Origin: Lysobacter arvi
GTDB taxonomy: Bacteria; Pseudomonadota; Gammaproteobacteria; Xanthomonadales; Xanthomonadaceae
DNA: 64,000 nucleotides
Reading direction: 5' to 3'
NCBI GenBank assembly: GCA_031216755.1
Contig: JARUHG010000005.1
Coordinates: 186,001 to 250,000 of the forward strand
Position 1 is the first letter of the stretch, and every line of letters begins with the position of its first letter. The notes below the pieces were generated by a model, which worked only from the letters and a program-made list of their open reading frames with translations, was not told where the DNA came from and made no database searches. The translations under genes and the position numbers were made by a program. Shown here piece by piece: positions 17,713 to 26,564 of this stretch.

Positions 17713-17735
17713 GCACGACGCGCGCGGCGTCGTGC
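17713..17735. terminator. Bidirectional hairpin between convergent genes
   Basis: A perfect 9-bp stem (GCACGACGC / GCGTCGTGC, 5-base loop) lies in the 49-base gap between the GH43 gene and the BenE gene. No U-run, but the position and stability fit a shared terminator. Confidence 0.5.
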
Positions 17736-17740
17736 ACGCA

Positions 17741-18943
17741 TCACGGCCGGCCGGACTTGACGCGCACCGAGGCCGCCAGCGTGACGACGCCCGCCACGAT
17801 CCCCCAGAACGCCGACCCGATCCCCCACAGCGACAGCCCCGACGCCGTGACCAGGAAGGTGACGAGCGCGGCCTCGCGTTCGGATTCCTCGCGCAACGCC
17901 ATGGCCAGGCTGCTGCCGAGCGTGCCCAGCAGCGCGATGCCGGCGATCGCCACGATCAGTTCCTTCGGGAACGCCGCGAAGAGCGCGACCACCGTGGCGC
18001 CGGACAAGCCGACCACGATGTAGAACACGCCGGCCGCGACGGACGCCACGTAGCGGCGCGCCGGATCCTCGTGCGCCTCGCGGCCCATGCAGATCGCGGC
18101 GGTGATCGCCGCCAGGTTGAGCGCGAACGCGCCGAACGGCGCCAGCAGCACGTTCGCCACGCCGGTCCAGCCGATGACCGGCGAGATCGGAACCGGATAG
18201 CCCGCCGCGCGGATCGCCGCGACACCGGGAACGTTCTGCGAGGCCATCGTCACGATGAAGAGCGGCAACGCGATGCCTGCGACCGCCCCGATCGACCACG
18301 TCGGCGCGACGAACACCGGCCGCGCGAGTTCGAGCGAGAGGCCTTCCATCCGCAACAGCCCCGCCGCGCCGGCCACTCCGATGCCGACCAGCAGCGTCGC
18401 GATGACGGCATAACGCGGCGCGAACCGGCGCATCAGCAGGTAGGCAACGAGCATCGCCAGCACCAGGCCGGCCTGCGAGCGCAGCGCCGCGAACGTGTCG
18501 AGTCCGAACCGCAACAACACGCCGGCGAGCATGCCGGACGCCAGCGATACCGGGATGCGGCCGATCATGCGTTCGAAGAATCCCGAGAAACCGGCCACGG
18601 CGATCATCGACGCGGACAGCACGAATGCGCCGACCGCGTCGGACAGCGGCAGCCCCGCGGCACTGCCGATGAGCATCGCCGCACCGGGCGTGGACCAGGC
18701 GGTCACCACCGGCATGCGGTATCGCAGCGACAGACCGATGCACGTCAGTCCCATGCCCAGCCCCAGCGCCCAGATCCACGAGCCGATCTGCGCCGGCGTC
18801 GCACCCAGCGACTGCGCCGCCTGGAACACGATCGCGGCGGAACTCGCGAATCCCACCAGCACCGTGACGAAGCCGGCGGCGATCGCGGAGGGAGAGAGAT
18901 CGCGCAACAGATGTCGCGGCGCGGTTTCGGTCGTGGCATTCAT
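17741..18943 (-). CDS. BenE-family benzoate/aromatic acid transporter
   Basis: 400 residues with about 12 hydrophobic segments. BenE signatures include GFVTVLVGFASSAAIVFQAA near the N-terminus, VTAWSTPGAAML, and IVTMASQNVPGVAAIRAAGY. BenE proteins import benzoate in Acinetobacter and Pseudomonas, but no benzoate catabolic genes are nearby, so the substrate is uncertain. The ATG at 18943 is preceded by CTGGGG at modest spacing. The frame extends to 19009 without family sequence. Confidence 0.88.
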   Translation of the reverse strand: MNATTETAPRHLLRDLSPSAIAAGFVTVLVGFASSAAIVFQAAQSLGATPAQIGSWIWALGLGMGLTCIGLSLRYRMPVVTAWSTPGAAMLIGSAAGLPLSDAVGAFVLSASMIAVAGFSGFFERMIGRIPVSLASGMLAGVLLRFGLDTFAALRSQAGLVLAMLVAYLLMRRFAPRYAVIATLLVGIGVAGAAGLLRMEGLSLELARPVFVAPTWSIGAVAGIALPLFIVTMASQNVPGVAAIRAAGYPVPISPVIGWTGVANVLLAPFGAFALNLAAITAAICMGREAHEDPARRYVASVAAGVFYIVVGLSGATVVALFAAFPKELIVAIAGIALLGTLGSSLAMALREESEREAALVTFLVTASGLSLWGIGSAFWGIVAGVVTLAASVRVKSGRP

Positions 18944-19059
18944 GCGTGCCCCAGGACGTCCATGCGAACCCACCTCGTGCCCGTCGAAGCGCCTGACGCT
19001 ACAGCACACCCGGCGCGGCGTCGCGCGCCGTCAAAGCGCCGCGCCACGACAGGTCGGAA

Positions 19060-19515
19060 TCAGTCCTGCTGCGCCGAACCCGACATCGCATCGCGCAGCC
19101 GCTGGACCTGCCGGTTGAGCTCGACGAGTTCGCGCGGCGCCATGCCCGACCGGTCCGCCAGCAGTTCCGCCAGGCATCGCGTGCGGGAATGGAGGTTGCG
19201 ACCGGCCTGCGTCAGCTGGACATGCACCTGGCGTTCGTCGCGTTCGCTGCGCCGGCGTTCCACCAGCCCGGCCTGCTCCAGCCGCTTGACCAGCGGCGTG
19301 ATCGTGCTGGCCTCCAGCGCCAGCCTCGCGCCGATGCCGCTGACGGTGAGGCCGTCGTCTTCCCACAGCGAACTGAGGACGAGGTACTGCGGGTAGGTCA
19401 GGCCGAGTTCGTCCAGCAGCGGCTTGTATGCGCGATTGATCGCGATGCTGGCCCCGTAGAGGGAAAAGCACAGCTGTTCGTCCAGCGGGAAGGGGGTTTT
19501 CGCTTTAGCGGCCAT
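19060..19515 (-). CDS. OhrR-like MarR-family redox regulator
   Basis: 151 residues. The N-terminus LDEQLCFSLYGASIAINRAY is the OhrR signature, with the peroxide-sensing Cys at position 16; the second Cys at 114 places it with two-Cys OhrR proteins such as that of Xanthomonas. The winged helix is LALEASTITPLVKRLEQAGL plus wing RRRSERDERQVHV. OhrR normally represses ohr, a peroxiredoxin gene. Here the divergent neighbour is instead an alpha/beta hydrolase, with repeated operator-like sites in between. CAGGAG lies before the start. The sensed oxidant is inferred from family only. Confidence 0.9.
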   Translation of the reverse strand: MAAKAKTPFPLDEQLCFSLYGASIAINRAYKPLLDELGLTYPQYLVLSSLWEDDGLTVSGIGARLALEASTITPLVKRLEQAGLVERRRSERDERQVHVQLTQAGRNLHSRTRCLAELLADRSGMAPRELVELNRQVQRLRDAMSGSAQQD

Positions 19516-19558
19516 GGGGCGGCTCCTGGGCCCGGGCGTCCGGGCGACGCGGCAAACA

Positions 19559-19639
19559 TTACCACGATAAAGAATATCTTGACATCCAAAATCCACAGGT
19601 CTAGGCTGTTGCTTATCGCGATAACCATTACCGCGATCA
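19559..19639 (+). promoter_or_regulatory. Promoter and triple operator-like repeat upstream of the hydrolase
   Basis: Three related 12-mers occur: TTACCACGATAA (19559-19570), the perfect palindrome TTATCGCGATAA (19613-19624) and TTACCGCGATCA (19628-19639). A -35 TTGACA (19579-19584), 17-base spacer and a -10-like TAGGCT (19602-19607) drive the hydrolase. The palindrome lies at the expected transcription start. OhrR-type repression of the divergent pair is inferred. Confidence 0.6.
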
Positions 19640-19662
19640 CCCCGCCAACCTGGAGACGACCC

Positions 19663-20454
19663 ATGAACACCCTCGCCCGCTCGCTGTCCGCCGTGTTGCT
19701 CGCGCTCGCCATCCCCGCCGCCGCCCATGCCGCCGAATCCAAGGCGCCTGAGGCCACCGCCATCAGGAACGTGGTCCTGGTGCATGGCGCCTTCGCCGAT
19801 GGCTCCGGCTGGCGCGGTGTCTACGACGACCTGACCCGGCGCGGCTATCGCGTCTCGATCGTGCAGAACCCGCTGACGTCGCTCGCCGACGATGTCGCCG
19901 CGACGCGCCGCATCCTCGATCGGCAGGACGGGCCGGCGATCCTGGTCGGTCATTCCTGGGGCGGCACCGTCATCACCGAGGCCGGCGTCCATCCCAAGGC
20001 CGCGGGCCTGGTTTACGTCTCCGCGCTGGCACCCGATGCCGGCGAAACCACGGCGCAGCAGTACGAGGGCTTCGCCTCGACGCCGGAGTTCGTCATCGAC
20101 ACGCAGAAGGACGGCTTCGGTTTCCTGGACCTTGCGAAGTTCAAGGCCGGCTTCGCCCACGACGCCAGCGATGCGGACGCCGCCTTCATGCGCGACTCGC
20201 AGGTGCCGATCGCCATGTCCGTCTTCCAGACCCCGCTCACCCAGGCGGCCTGGCGCACGCGTCCGAGCTGGGCGGTGATCGCGACCGAAGACAAGGCCTT
20301 CGACCAGGCGATGCTCGTGCACATGGCCAAGCGCATCGGCGCGACGATCACCTACACCCCCGCGAGCCACGCCGTGTACATGACGAAGGCGAAGGTCGTC
20401 GCGGACGTCATCGACACCGCCGCAAAGCAGGCCCGTCCGATCGCGAACGACTGA
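19663..20454 (+). CDS. Secreted alpha/beta hydrolase (esterase-like)
   Basis: 263 residues. A signal peptide (MNTLARSLSAVLLALAIPAA, cut near AHA-AES) precedes an alpha/beta hydrolase domain: oxyanion segment VLVHGAFADGSGW, nucleophile Ser in LVGHSWGGTVI, and the catalytic His in TPASHAVYMTK near the C-terminus. This small branch is common beside MarR/OhrR-type regulators and is annotated only as hydrolase; the substrate is unknown. GGAG lies 8 bases before the ATG. Expression is likely controlled by the OhrR-like protein encoded divergently. Confidence 0.88.
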   Translation: MNTLARSLSAVLLALAIPAAAHAAESKAPEATAIRNVVLVHGAFADGSGWRGVYDDLTRRGYRVSIVQNPLTSLADDVAATRRILDRQDGPAILVGHSWGGTVITEAGVHPKAAGLVYVSALAPDAGETTAQQYEGFASTPEFVIDTQKDGFGFLDLAKFKAGFAHDASDADAAFMRDSQVPIAMSVFQTPLTQAAWRTRPSWAVIATEDKAFDQAMLVHMAKRIGATITYTPASHAVYMTKAKVVADVIDTAAKQARPIAND

Positions 20455-20490
20455 ACGCGTCGGTCTTCATGTCGCAGGAAGCTCGCGCTG

Positions 20491-20518
20491 CGTAAGCCCG
20501 ACGAGTGTCGGGCTTACG
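20491..20518. terminator. Strong bidirectional terminator
   Basis: A perfect 12-bp stem (CGTAAGCCCGAC / GTCGGGCTTACG, loop GAGT) followed by TTCGCCTTC on the plus strand. It lies between the convergent hydrolase and SDR genes. Confidence 0.75.
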
Positions 20519-20586
20519 TTCGCCTTCTCGATGATCTCCGCCGCACTCTCCCCGACAACGGACAGCCAGGCGCTGATGAGCGATGG

Positions 20587-21369
20587 TTATGTCGTCGGCA
20601 CGGTCCCGCCATCGATGGTGTATTCCGCGCCCGTGATGGACCCGGCCCGGGGAGAGACCAGGAACGCGATGAGATCGGCCACTTCGCCCGGCTTGGCCGG
20701 GCGCCCCAACGGAATCCCGCCCAGTGCCTGCATGACCAACTGCCTGGCACCTTCATGGTCGGTGCCCGCATTGGCCGCGATGCCTGCAAGGAACTCGACG
20801 GAGGCTTCCGTCTCCACCCAGCCCGGCGAGACGCGAACCACGCGTACGCCCTTGGACGCCACTTCCTTGGACAGCGCCTTGCTGTAGGTGGACAACGCGG
20901 CCTTGGCCGAGGCATAGGCGATCGTGGCGTCATGTAGCGGCAGCACGCGTTGTATCGACGTCACATGCAGGATCACGCCCGACCCCTGCGCGATCATCGA
21001 CGGCAGCAAAGCACGATCCATCCGCACCGCCGACATGAGGTTCAGGTCGAGCGCCTTCGCCCATTCGGCGTCGTCCAGTCGGGCGAAACCGCCGGCCGGC
21101 GCCGACGATCCGCCCACCACGTTGATCAGGATGTCGATGCCGCCGAGATGGCGCCGGGCCGCCTCCACCGCCGCGCGAACGCCTTCGGCCGTCGCAAGGT
21201 CGGCTGCCACGTAGTGCACATCATCGACGGGCGCTTTCGGCAGCGAGCGCGCAGTCGCCGCGATGCGTGCACCGAGCCCGGACAGCCGTTCGACGACGGC
21301 CGCGCCCACACCTCGCGTGCCGCCTGTAACGACGACGCGCTTGCCCGCCAGCTGGAGGTCGAAATTCAT
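20587..21369 (-). CDS. Short-chain dehydrogenase/reductase
   Basis: 260 residues, classical SDR. The cofactor motif is [14 protein letters not shown] (TGxxxGxG), followed by the NNAG-like NVVGG, catalytic Ser in LHVTSIQRV, and the YxxxK pair in [10 protein letters not shown]. The C-terminus [16 protein letters not shown] is typical of the family. Substrate unknown. Its ATG overlaps the stop codon of the SnoaL-like gene (ATGA), so the two are translated from one transcript. Confidence 0.9.
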   Translation of the reverse strand: MNFDLQLAGKRVVVTGGTRGVGAAVVERLSGLGARIAATARSLPKAPVDDVHYVAADLATAEGVRAAVEAARRHLGGIDILINVVGGSSAPAGGFARLDDAEWAKALDLNLMSAVRMDRALLPSMIAQGSGVILHVTSIQRVLPLHDATIAYASAKAALSTYSKALSKEVASKGVRVVRVSPGWVETEASVEFLAGIAANAGTDHEGARQLVMQALGGIPLGRPAKPGEVADLIAFLVSPRAGSITGAEYTIDGGTVPTT

Positions 21370-21695
21370 GGCGCGATCTCCAGCGACGCGATCCTGCCGC
21401 GCTCGAGGATGAAGGCGTAACGCAGGTCCAGCGGGCTGCCCGGGAAGTCGCCCGATACCTGGCTGGTGACGATGTAGACGCTCCCTTGCGTCTGCAGCGT
21501 GTGGGGCTTGGCGGTGTAGCTGTACTTCGCGGCCGACTCGTTCTTCCAGGCCTCGATCGCATCGTGGCCCGAATGGGCTTTGCCCTCGTCCAACACGACA
21601 CCTTCGCGGGTGAAGCAGCGGGCGACGGCCTGGCCATCGTGCCTATCGGCGTCGAAGTAGGCCGCGATCGGCTCGGGCAGGTCCAGGTCTTTCAT
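21366..21695 (-). CDS. SnoaL-like / NTF2-fold protein
   Basis: 109 residues. NTF2-like cone fold: [38 protein letters not shown] and a C-terminal strand [15 protein letters not shown]. Such proteins are isomerases, hydrolases or binding partners; no catalytic residue can be named with certainty. First gene of a two-gene operon with the SDR (4-base overlap). A LysR regulator is divergent, 100 bases away, and probably controls the pair. Confidence 0.85.
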   Translation of the reverse strand: MKDLDLPEPIAAYFDADRHDGQAVARCFTREGVVLDEGKAHSGHDAIEAWKNESAAKYSYTAKPHTLQTQGSVYIVTSQVSGDFPGSPLDLRYAFILERGRIASLEIAP

Positions 21696-21795
21696 GGCGA
21701 TGCTCCGTTGGTGGTGGTCGGAGCCAGATTGATTCGTCGTACCCGATTAGAGAATCACCTATTATCCGATCAGGCTATGTAGAGATCGGTGCACA
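21696..21795. promoter_or_regulatory. Divergent LysR-type control region
   Basis: The 100-base gap is locally AT-rich around 21738-21780 (GATTAGAGAATC, CTATTATCCGATCAGG), unlike its flanks. The GAT-TAGAGA-ATC element (21744-21755) is a short dyad and fits a LysR site and overlapping promoters; no exact boxes are assigned. Confidence 0.4.
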
Positions 21796-22728
21796 ATGCG
21801 CGGCTCTGACTTCGCGGAACTCAAGGCCTTCGTGGCCGTCGTCGATCGAGCCAGCTTCGCCCGGGCAGCCGATCACCTGGGACTGTCCCGATCGGCCCTC
21901 AGCCAGATCATTCGCCAGCTCGAATCGAGGCTTGGCGTCCGCCTGTTGAACCGCACGACACGCAGCGTCTCGCCAACCGAGCCCGGACGACGCCTGCACG
22001 AGCGGATGGCGCCGCTCCTGCGCGACATGGACGACGCGGTCGCACAGGCCGTGGGCGCGAATGCGCGCGCCGCGGGGACGTTGCGGATCAACACACTGAG
22101 CATGGCGGCGAAGAAGGTGATCGCGCCCCGGCTGGGGCGATTCGCCCACGCGCATCCGGACGTCGTTCTCGACCTCGTGATCGAAGACGGTCTCAGCGAC
22201 ATCGCGGGCGAAGGATTCGATGCGGGCATCCGCGTGGGCGCGCGTTTGCAGAAAGACATGGTGGCGGTACGGCTCACTCCCGACTTCGAACTGCTGGCCG
22301 TGGCGTCGCCGGAGTACCTTGCCAAGCACGGCGAGCCGAAGACGCCCGACGACCTGCATCGCCACGCCTGCATCAACTGGCGTTTCCCTGGCAGCGGGAA
22401 GATAGCGGGCTGGGAGTTCAGGAAGAAAGGCAAGACGGTCGAGTTCTTCGGCGACGGCAGGGTGATCGCGAATCATCAGGACATCGTCGTGCCCGCTGCG
22501 CTCCAGGGACTGGGAATCCTGTACGCCTACAACGATGACGAGATCCACGATGCGCTGCGCGACGGCCGCCTCAAGCGCGTGCTCGCCGATTGGTCACCGA
22601 CCGTGCCCGGCCTGTATCTCTACTACTCGAGCCGCCGACACATGCTGCCCGCACTGCGCGCATTCATCGACTGCCTGCTCGACCGGGATATCGAGCAGGG
22701 CACTCCCGGGCGAGGCGGAAGCGGCTGA
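21796..22728 (+). CDS. LysR-family transcriptional regulator
   Basis: 310 residues. The N-terminal helix-turn-helix is standard (FAELKAFVAVVDRASFARAA, LSRSALSQIIRQLESRLGVRL, LLNRTTRSVSPTEPG). The effector domain follows from about residue 90 with the usual SPEYLAKHG and ACINWRF motifs. It lies divergently from the SnoaL-SDR pair and likely regulates it; such CrgA/AaeR-like branch members often control a neighbouring reductase. The inducer is unknown. Confidence 0.92.
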   Translation: MRGSDFAELKAFVAVVDRASFARAADHLGLSRSALSQIIRQLESRLGVRLLNRTTRSVSPTEPGRRLHERMAPLLRDMDDAVAQAVGANARAAGTLRINTLSMAAKKVIAPRLGRFAHAHPDVVLDLVIEDGLSDIAGEGFDAGIRVGARLQKDMVAVRLTPDFELLAVASPEYLAKHGEPKTPDDLHRHACINWRFPGSGKIAGWEFRKKGKTVEFFGDGRVIANHQDIVVPAALQGLGILYAYNDDEIHDALRDGRLKRVLADWSPTVPGLYLYYSSRRHMLPALRAFIDCLLDRDIEQGTPGRGGSG

Positions 22729-22851
22729 CACGCTCGCGCGGCCCATCCTTTTTCCGATGTTTGAGTGTGCGGCGATCAAAAGCGAACACCGAAGCGTGAA
22801 CTGACGCGCACGCACTCCAACATCCTTCGCTGCCCGGTCTCACGTCTCCGA

Positions 22852-23757
22852 CTAGCGGGCCGTGTGGACGCGTCCCAGGAAGTCACGCATCAGCTTGACG
22901 ACTTCGTCCAGGTTCGTTTCAAGCAACCAGTGGCCGCCGTCCAGAAGATGGAGCTCCGCGTGGGGCAGGTCGCGAAGATAAGCCCTGGCGGACGTTTCCG
23001 GCATGTAGTGATCCTGCGGACCCCACAGGATCAACGTGGGTGGCTGATACTTTGCAAGATACGCGCGATGGTGGGGAAACCAGTCGCGGTTCTCCTTGAG
23101 CCCGGCGATAACCTCGACATAGGCCTCGATCCTTGCCGGCGTTGTCAACGCCCAGTGCAGCGACCACATGTCAGGCGGAATTCGCTCTGCCAGGTCAGCC
23201 CGAACGTCATTCAGGAACTCTTCCCGGAATCCGCTTTCCGTTATCGCCTCCCGCAGGGCCGCGCGCATCTGCTCCGGTGGGAGATCCCAGGTCTTCTCGA
23301 TATCGGCGTACTTGGGCCCCAACGCGTCCTCGTAGGGAATGTCGCCATTCTGGATGATCTGCGCAACGACGCGCGACGGATCCATCATCGCCAACCGCGC
23401 ACCTATCGGCGAGCCGAAATCGTGCAGGTAGAGCGCGAAGCGTTCGATGCCGAGCGTACGCACGAAGCCGTCCAGGAACCGGGCATAGCCGTCGAAGCGG
23501 TAGTCGAAGTCATCCGGGGTCGCACTGAAGCCGCTTCCAGGGAAGTCCGGGGCGAGCAGGCGCCAACGGTCCGCAAGCAGAGGAATGAGGTTCCGGAACT
23601 CATAGGACGAGCAGGGATAGCCGTGCGGCAACAGCAGTACGGGTGCGCACTCGTCGCCGGCTTCACGGTAGAACGTATCGACGCCTCCGACGTCCACGCG
23701 CCTGTGTTTGACCCGAACGTTCTCGTCTCGCAAAGGCGCATCGTTCGAGTAACTCAT
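22852..23757 (-). CDS. Alpha/beta hydrolase, epoxide hydrolase / haloalkane dehalogenase-like
   Basis: 301 residues, no signal peptide. The oxyanion motif is HGYP (residues 45-48), as in epoxide hydrolases. The nucleophile is Asp113 in LYLHDFGSPIG rather than Ser, and the catalytic His lies in LLDGGHWLLE near the C-terminus. The Asp nucleophile places it with epoxide hydrolases, haloalkane dehalogenases and fluoroacetate dehalogenases; sequence alone does not decide between these. It is a single gene on the minus strand at the apparent left border of the genomic island. Confidence 0.87.
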   Translation of the reverse strand: MSYSNDAPLRDENVRVKHRRVDVGGVDTFYREAGDECAPVLLLPHGYPCSSYEFRNLIPLLADRWRLLAPDFPGSGFSATPDDFDYRFDGYARFLDGFVRTLGIERFALYLHDFGSPIGARLAMMDPSRVVAQIIQNGDIPYEDALGPKYADIEKTWDLPPEQMRAALREAITESGFREEFLNDVRADLAERIPPDMWSLHWALTTPARIEAYVEVIAGLKENRDWFPHHRAYLAKYQPPTLILWGPQDHYMPETSARAYLRDLPHAELHLLDGGHWLLETNLDEVVKLMRDFLGRVHTAR

Positions 23758-24120
23758 TCCGAAGATCCTCGGGCAGGGAGCGGCGAGTATCAGCGGGACG
23801 TCGCGTAAACGAACGTGAAATCCCAGCGGGCGGCGATGCGGCCACTTCCGGGGCGACGCCGATGACTACGAGGGATATCAGCGCGCCAAGGGCATCCGGG
23901 TGCTTCATCACGCGGTGTTGCATGGCGCGGGAAGCGATTTGCTTGCAGATGGCTTGGACCGTCGCGCAATGCCGCGCATACGTTTCCGGGAACCACAGAC
24001 CCGACGAACGCCCGTCAGAGACTGGCGCGAAACGGCAATCTTTAGCCGATCCCGCAAGAGCAGCGAATCACGCCCCCATCAGGCAATGGCCCACCAGCAC
24101 ACGAATAATGCCGATGCCCG
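23758..24120. other. Gene-poor stretch at the left edge of the island
   Basis: No convincing gene is seen on either strand; open frames here lack start signals and familiar sequence. It separates chromosomal-type genes from the XRE/RadC/DUF932 group. I did not find a copy of the tRNA-Ile2 3' end here, so the left attachment site is not identified. Confidence 0.4.
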
Positions 24121-24531
24121 GTGCCCGACTCCTCGCCACGTGCCTTGTTTGCTGCTCGCCTGTTGCAGGCGCGGCAGCTGCGTGGCTTGAGCCAACGCGC
24201 GCTGGGGGACCGCATGGGACTCGGCAAGGACAAGGGCTCGTCGCGGATCAATCGCTACGAGCATCAGGTCACCGCCATTGGCTTCGACAACCTAGGCGCG
24301 CTAGCACAGGTGCTGGATGTGCCCGTCTCTTATCTGCTGGCGGACGATGCGGCCATGGCCGATGCCATTCTGGCTCTGTCCCAGGCCGACGAAGGACAGC
24401 GTGATGCATTGGCAGCGCTGATACCTGCGCTGGTTCAGGAGCCCGCCCTGCTGTCCAGGCTGGTGAAACTGCTGCAATTGCCCAAGCGGGAACAATCCAA
24501 GGCATTAAAGGCGCTGGTCCAGGAGGACTAA
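24121..24531 (+). CDS. XRE-family helix-turn-helix regulator
   Basis: 136 residues from a GTG start; no in-frame ATG lies before it. The Cro/CI-type helix-turn-helix is at residues 10-75 (LLQARQLRGLSQRALGDRMG, then SRINRYEHQVTAIGF and VLDVPVSYLLADD). A helical C-terminal part (LSRLVKLLQLPKREQSKALK) may dimerise. No clear Shine-Dalgarno site. It is the first gene of the island and is convergent with the RadC gene. Confidence 0.8.
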   Translation: MPDSSPRALFAARLLQARQLRGLSQRALGDRMGLGKDKGSSRINRYEHQVTAIGFDNLGALAQVLDVPVSYLLADDAAMADAILALSQADEGQRDALAALIPALVQEPALLSRLVKLLQLPKREQSKALKALVQED

Positions 24532-24579
24532 CATCGACGCCTCGGCCTCCGCATTCTGGACGATGATCTGCAGGCCTAC

Positions 24580-24604
24580 GGCGCCCGGCATTTGGCCGGG
24601 CGCC
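24580..24604. terminator. Bidirectional terminator hairpin
   Basis: A perfect 10-bp stem (GGCGCCCGGC / GCCGGGCGCC, loop ATTTG) lies between the convergent XRE and RadC genes. Confidence 0.6.
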
Positions 24605-24631
24605 ATGCGCTGCTCCTGAATCGCGAAAGGT

Positions 24632-25141
24632 CTACACCAGCCCACGGGCAGCCATCGATACGGCCTCCCCTGTCGTGACCACGAAGTGATCTAGCAACCG
24701 GACCTCCACTAGCGCCAAGGCACTCTTCAGCCGCGCCGTCATCGCGCGGTCGGCAGCAGATGGCTCGGCATAGCCACTCGGATGATTGTGGGCCAACAGG
24801 ACGGCCGCGGCGTTGAGGGCCAATGCCCGCTGGACAATGATGCGTGGATGCACATGCGCCTGATCCACCGTGCCGGAGAACAGCCGTTCCACCGCTATGA
24901 GCCTGTGCCTGGTGTCGAGGAAGGCCACCTCGAAGTGCTCCCGCTCTTCGCTGGCCAGCCGCAGCCGAAAGAACGCACCGCAAGCCGAATAGTCCGGCAA
25001 CGACGGCCCAAGCTCGCTGATCCGCTGCTCGACGATGCGCAACGCCCGGGCGATAGTCCGATCCTCCCGCGTCCGGGTGGCCCCTCCAGAAGGGGCCACC
25101 CGGCCAACGGTCGATGCGCGCGCGCGTGACGCAGCCTGCAT
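24632..25141 (-). CDS. RadC-family JAB/MPN-domain protein
   Basis: 169 residues. The JAMM metal-binding motif is complete: [20 protein letters not shown] (H-x-H-P-S-G ... D). The conserved lead [19 protein letters not shown] and the C-terminal [20 protein letters not shown] also match. These short plasmid- and island-borne RadC proteins have no proven enzymatic role; older links to DNA repair are not upheld. The ATG at 25141 overlaps the stop of the upstream DUF932 gene (ATGA), so the two are translationally coupled; the frame continues to 25207 inside that gene. Confidence 0.88.
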   Translation of the reverse strand: MQAASRARASTVGRVAPSGGATRTREDRTIARALRIVEQRISELGPSLPDYSACGAFFRLRLASEEREHFEVAFLDTRHRLIAVERLFSGTVDQAHVHPRIIVQRALALNAAAVLLAHNHPSGYAEPSAADRAMTARLKSALALVEVRLLDHFVVTTGEAVSMAARGLV

Positions 25142-26097
25142 CACGCCACTAGCTCCAGCACTTCGCCCCACGCCCGCTGCTTGATCTGGGCCCCTGGCCC
25201 GAACCAAGCTGCGTCCCGGCGGTGATCGTCGCTGCGCGCCCGGCGATGATGGTCGACGAACTCAGTGACGCTGTTGAGCAAACCCCAAGCCGTACCTCGA
25301 CTGGAAGCCATGTGCGCACCGCGGCCGCCTCCCTCGTACAGCGCGCGCACGCTGGCGACGGCCTGTTCGTTGACCACGGTGGTCCTGCCGTCCTGCGCCG
25401 TGTAAGTCAGCACTCTGCGCAGCAGTCCTTCCACCGAGTCCGGATCAACCCGGCACTCCACGAGTGCTTTCATCCGAGCCACGAAGCCATCCCAGGATGC
25501 AACGGTGAAGCCGAGCTGGCGCTTCACCACGCCCGGATCGAACTGGCTGCGGTGTGGGACCTTGATGGCCGCCGTGGCGTTGCCCAGCGCGATCGACAAA
25601 GTGTTGTTGCAGACAACCCGGACCGAGGTGAACTGCGCCGTAGTCGCCAGCGTGCCATCGCAGGCAGTGGCCAGTAGCAGGTAGCCTTCTACCTTGTCCC
25701 TGCCCTTCAGGGTCGTGCTCTGTCCAGTCCGGGCCAGCGCCCAAAATTTGCGTCCCTCGCGCAGCACACCCGCGGTTTCCAGCTCGAAGCCGTTGTTGGC
25801 GGTCAGATCCCGGTAGAACTCAAGGATCTCTCCAGGCTGCACGATCTGGAAGCGCCTGGATACGACCGATAGCGGCGCGCGGGTATCTGAGCGGTACAAC
25901 ACCTTCTGCCCGGGAAAGGCATGGATCACCCCTATGTTGTTGCTGCCGGCGACGTAGCGCACGTCCGCTTCCTCGATATGCCAGTCCATGCCTGCCTGCT
26001 TCTTCCAGACATCAATGGGCTGCCGCGGAGCCAGGCGATTGCCAAGTCCATGCCAAGGGTGCTGGCCGACATAGGCCATCGTTTCGACCATGTGCAT
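25141..26097 (-). CDS. DUF932 phage/plasmid-like protein
   Basis: 318 residues, cytoplasmic. DUF932 features: the N-terminal [16 protein letters not shown], the central [20 protein letters not shown], and [11 protein letters not shown]. These proteins occur on plasmids, phages and integrative elements and have no established function. The start at 26097 is set by GAGGAAAG about 8 bases upstream; the frame extends to 26124. It is followed by RadC with a 4-base overlap, an arrangement often found in accessory modules of Proteobacteria. Confidence 0.87.
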   Translation of the reverse strand: MHMVETMAYVGQHPWHGLGNRLAPRQPIDVWKKQAGMDWHIEEADVRYVAGSNNIGVIHAFPGQKVLYRSDTRAPLSVVSRRFQIVQPGEILEFYRDLTANNGFELETAGVLREGRKFWALARTGQSTTLKGRDKVEGYLLLATACDGTLATTAQFTSVRVVCNNTLSIALGNATAAIKVPHRSQFDPGVVKRQLGFTVASWDGFVARMKALVECRVDPDSVEGLLRRVLTYTAQDGRTTVVNEQAVASVRALYEGGGRGAHMASSRGTAWGLLNSVTEFVDHHRRARSDDHRRDAAWFGPGAQIKQRAWGEVLELVA

Positions 26098-26128
26098 TGT
26101 TGCTTTCCTCGTTGTTGACGGCACAAAC

Positions 26129-26160
26129 GCACAAGGCCCGGGCTAAGCCGGGCCTTGTGC
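26129..26160. terminator. Long perfect hairpin upstream of the DUF932 gene
   Basis: A perfect 13-bp stem (GCACAAGGCCCGG / CCGGGCCTTGTGC) with loop GCTAAG, 32 bases before the DUF932 start. There is no U-run on either strand. It may be an insulator terminator or a structured leader. Confidence 0.55.
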
Positions 26161-26564
26161 ATTGAGCCAAAGGTAGGTGGGGTCAGTCGTATGGATCGAC
26201 CAGGCTACTGCATCTACTGCAGGCCGCGCTTGCCGTGCATTTCATGACACCGGCAAGAACAGCCGTCGCCACAACCATCACGCAGTAAATCAGCTCGACC
26301 TTGCTCTTCATCCTTCTCGACTCCTACAAGGACGCTACCCGCGCAGCGCCATACGCAAAGCCGGAACCCCGAGCTTCAGAGGAGTGTTATAGGTTTGAAA
26401 TCACGTTTAATCCCGCAGCCCATGCAGGCGGCCGGAAGGGCTGGCCGCACGGCCGCTGCGCTCGTCGAGCCAAAGCGGACGTGAGCATCTGGCGATGCAA
26501 AGAAGGACCGATGTTGCTTCAGCGCCTTATCATTGGTTGCTGACGCTCATCCAGTCTCTCAACC
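26161..26564. other. Intergenic region, no gene supported
   Basis: About 400 bases between the hairpin and the QxK-nuclease gene. Short open frames have no start signal or family sequence. It probably contains the promoter for the downstream plus-strand gene, but no clear -35/-10 pair was identified. Confidence 0.4.
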
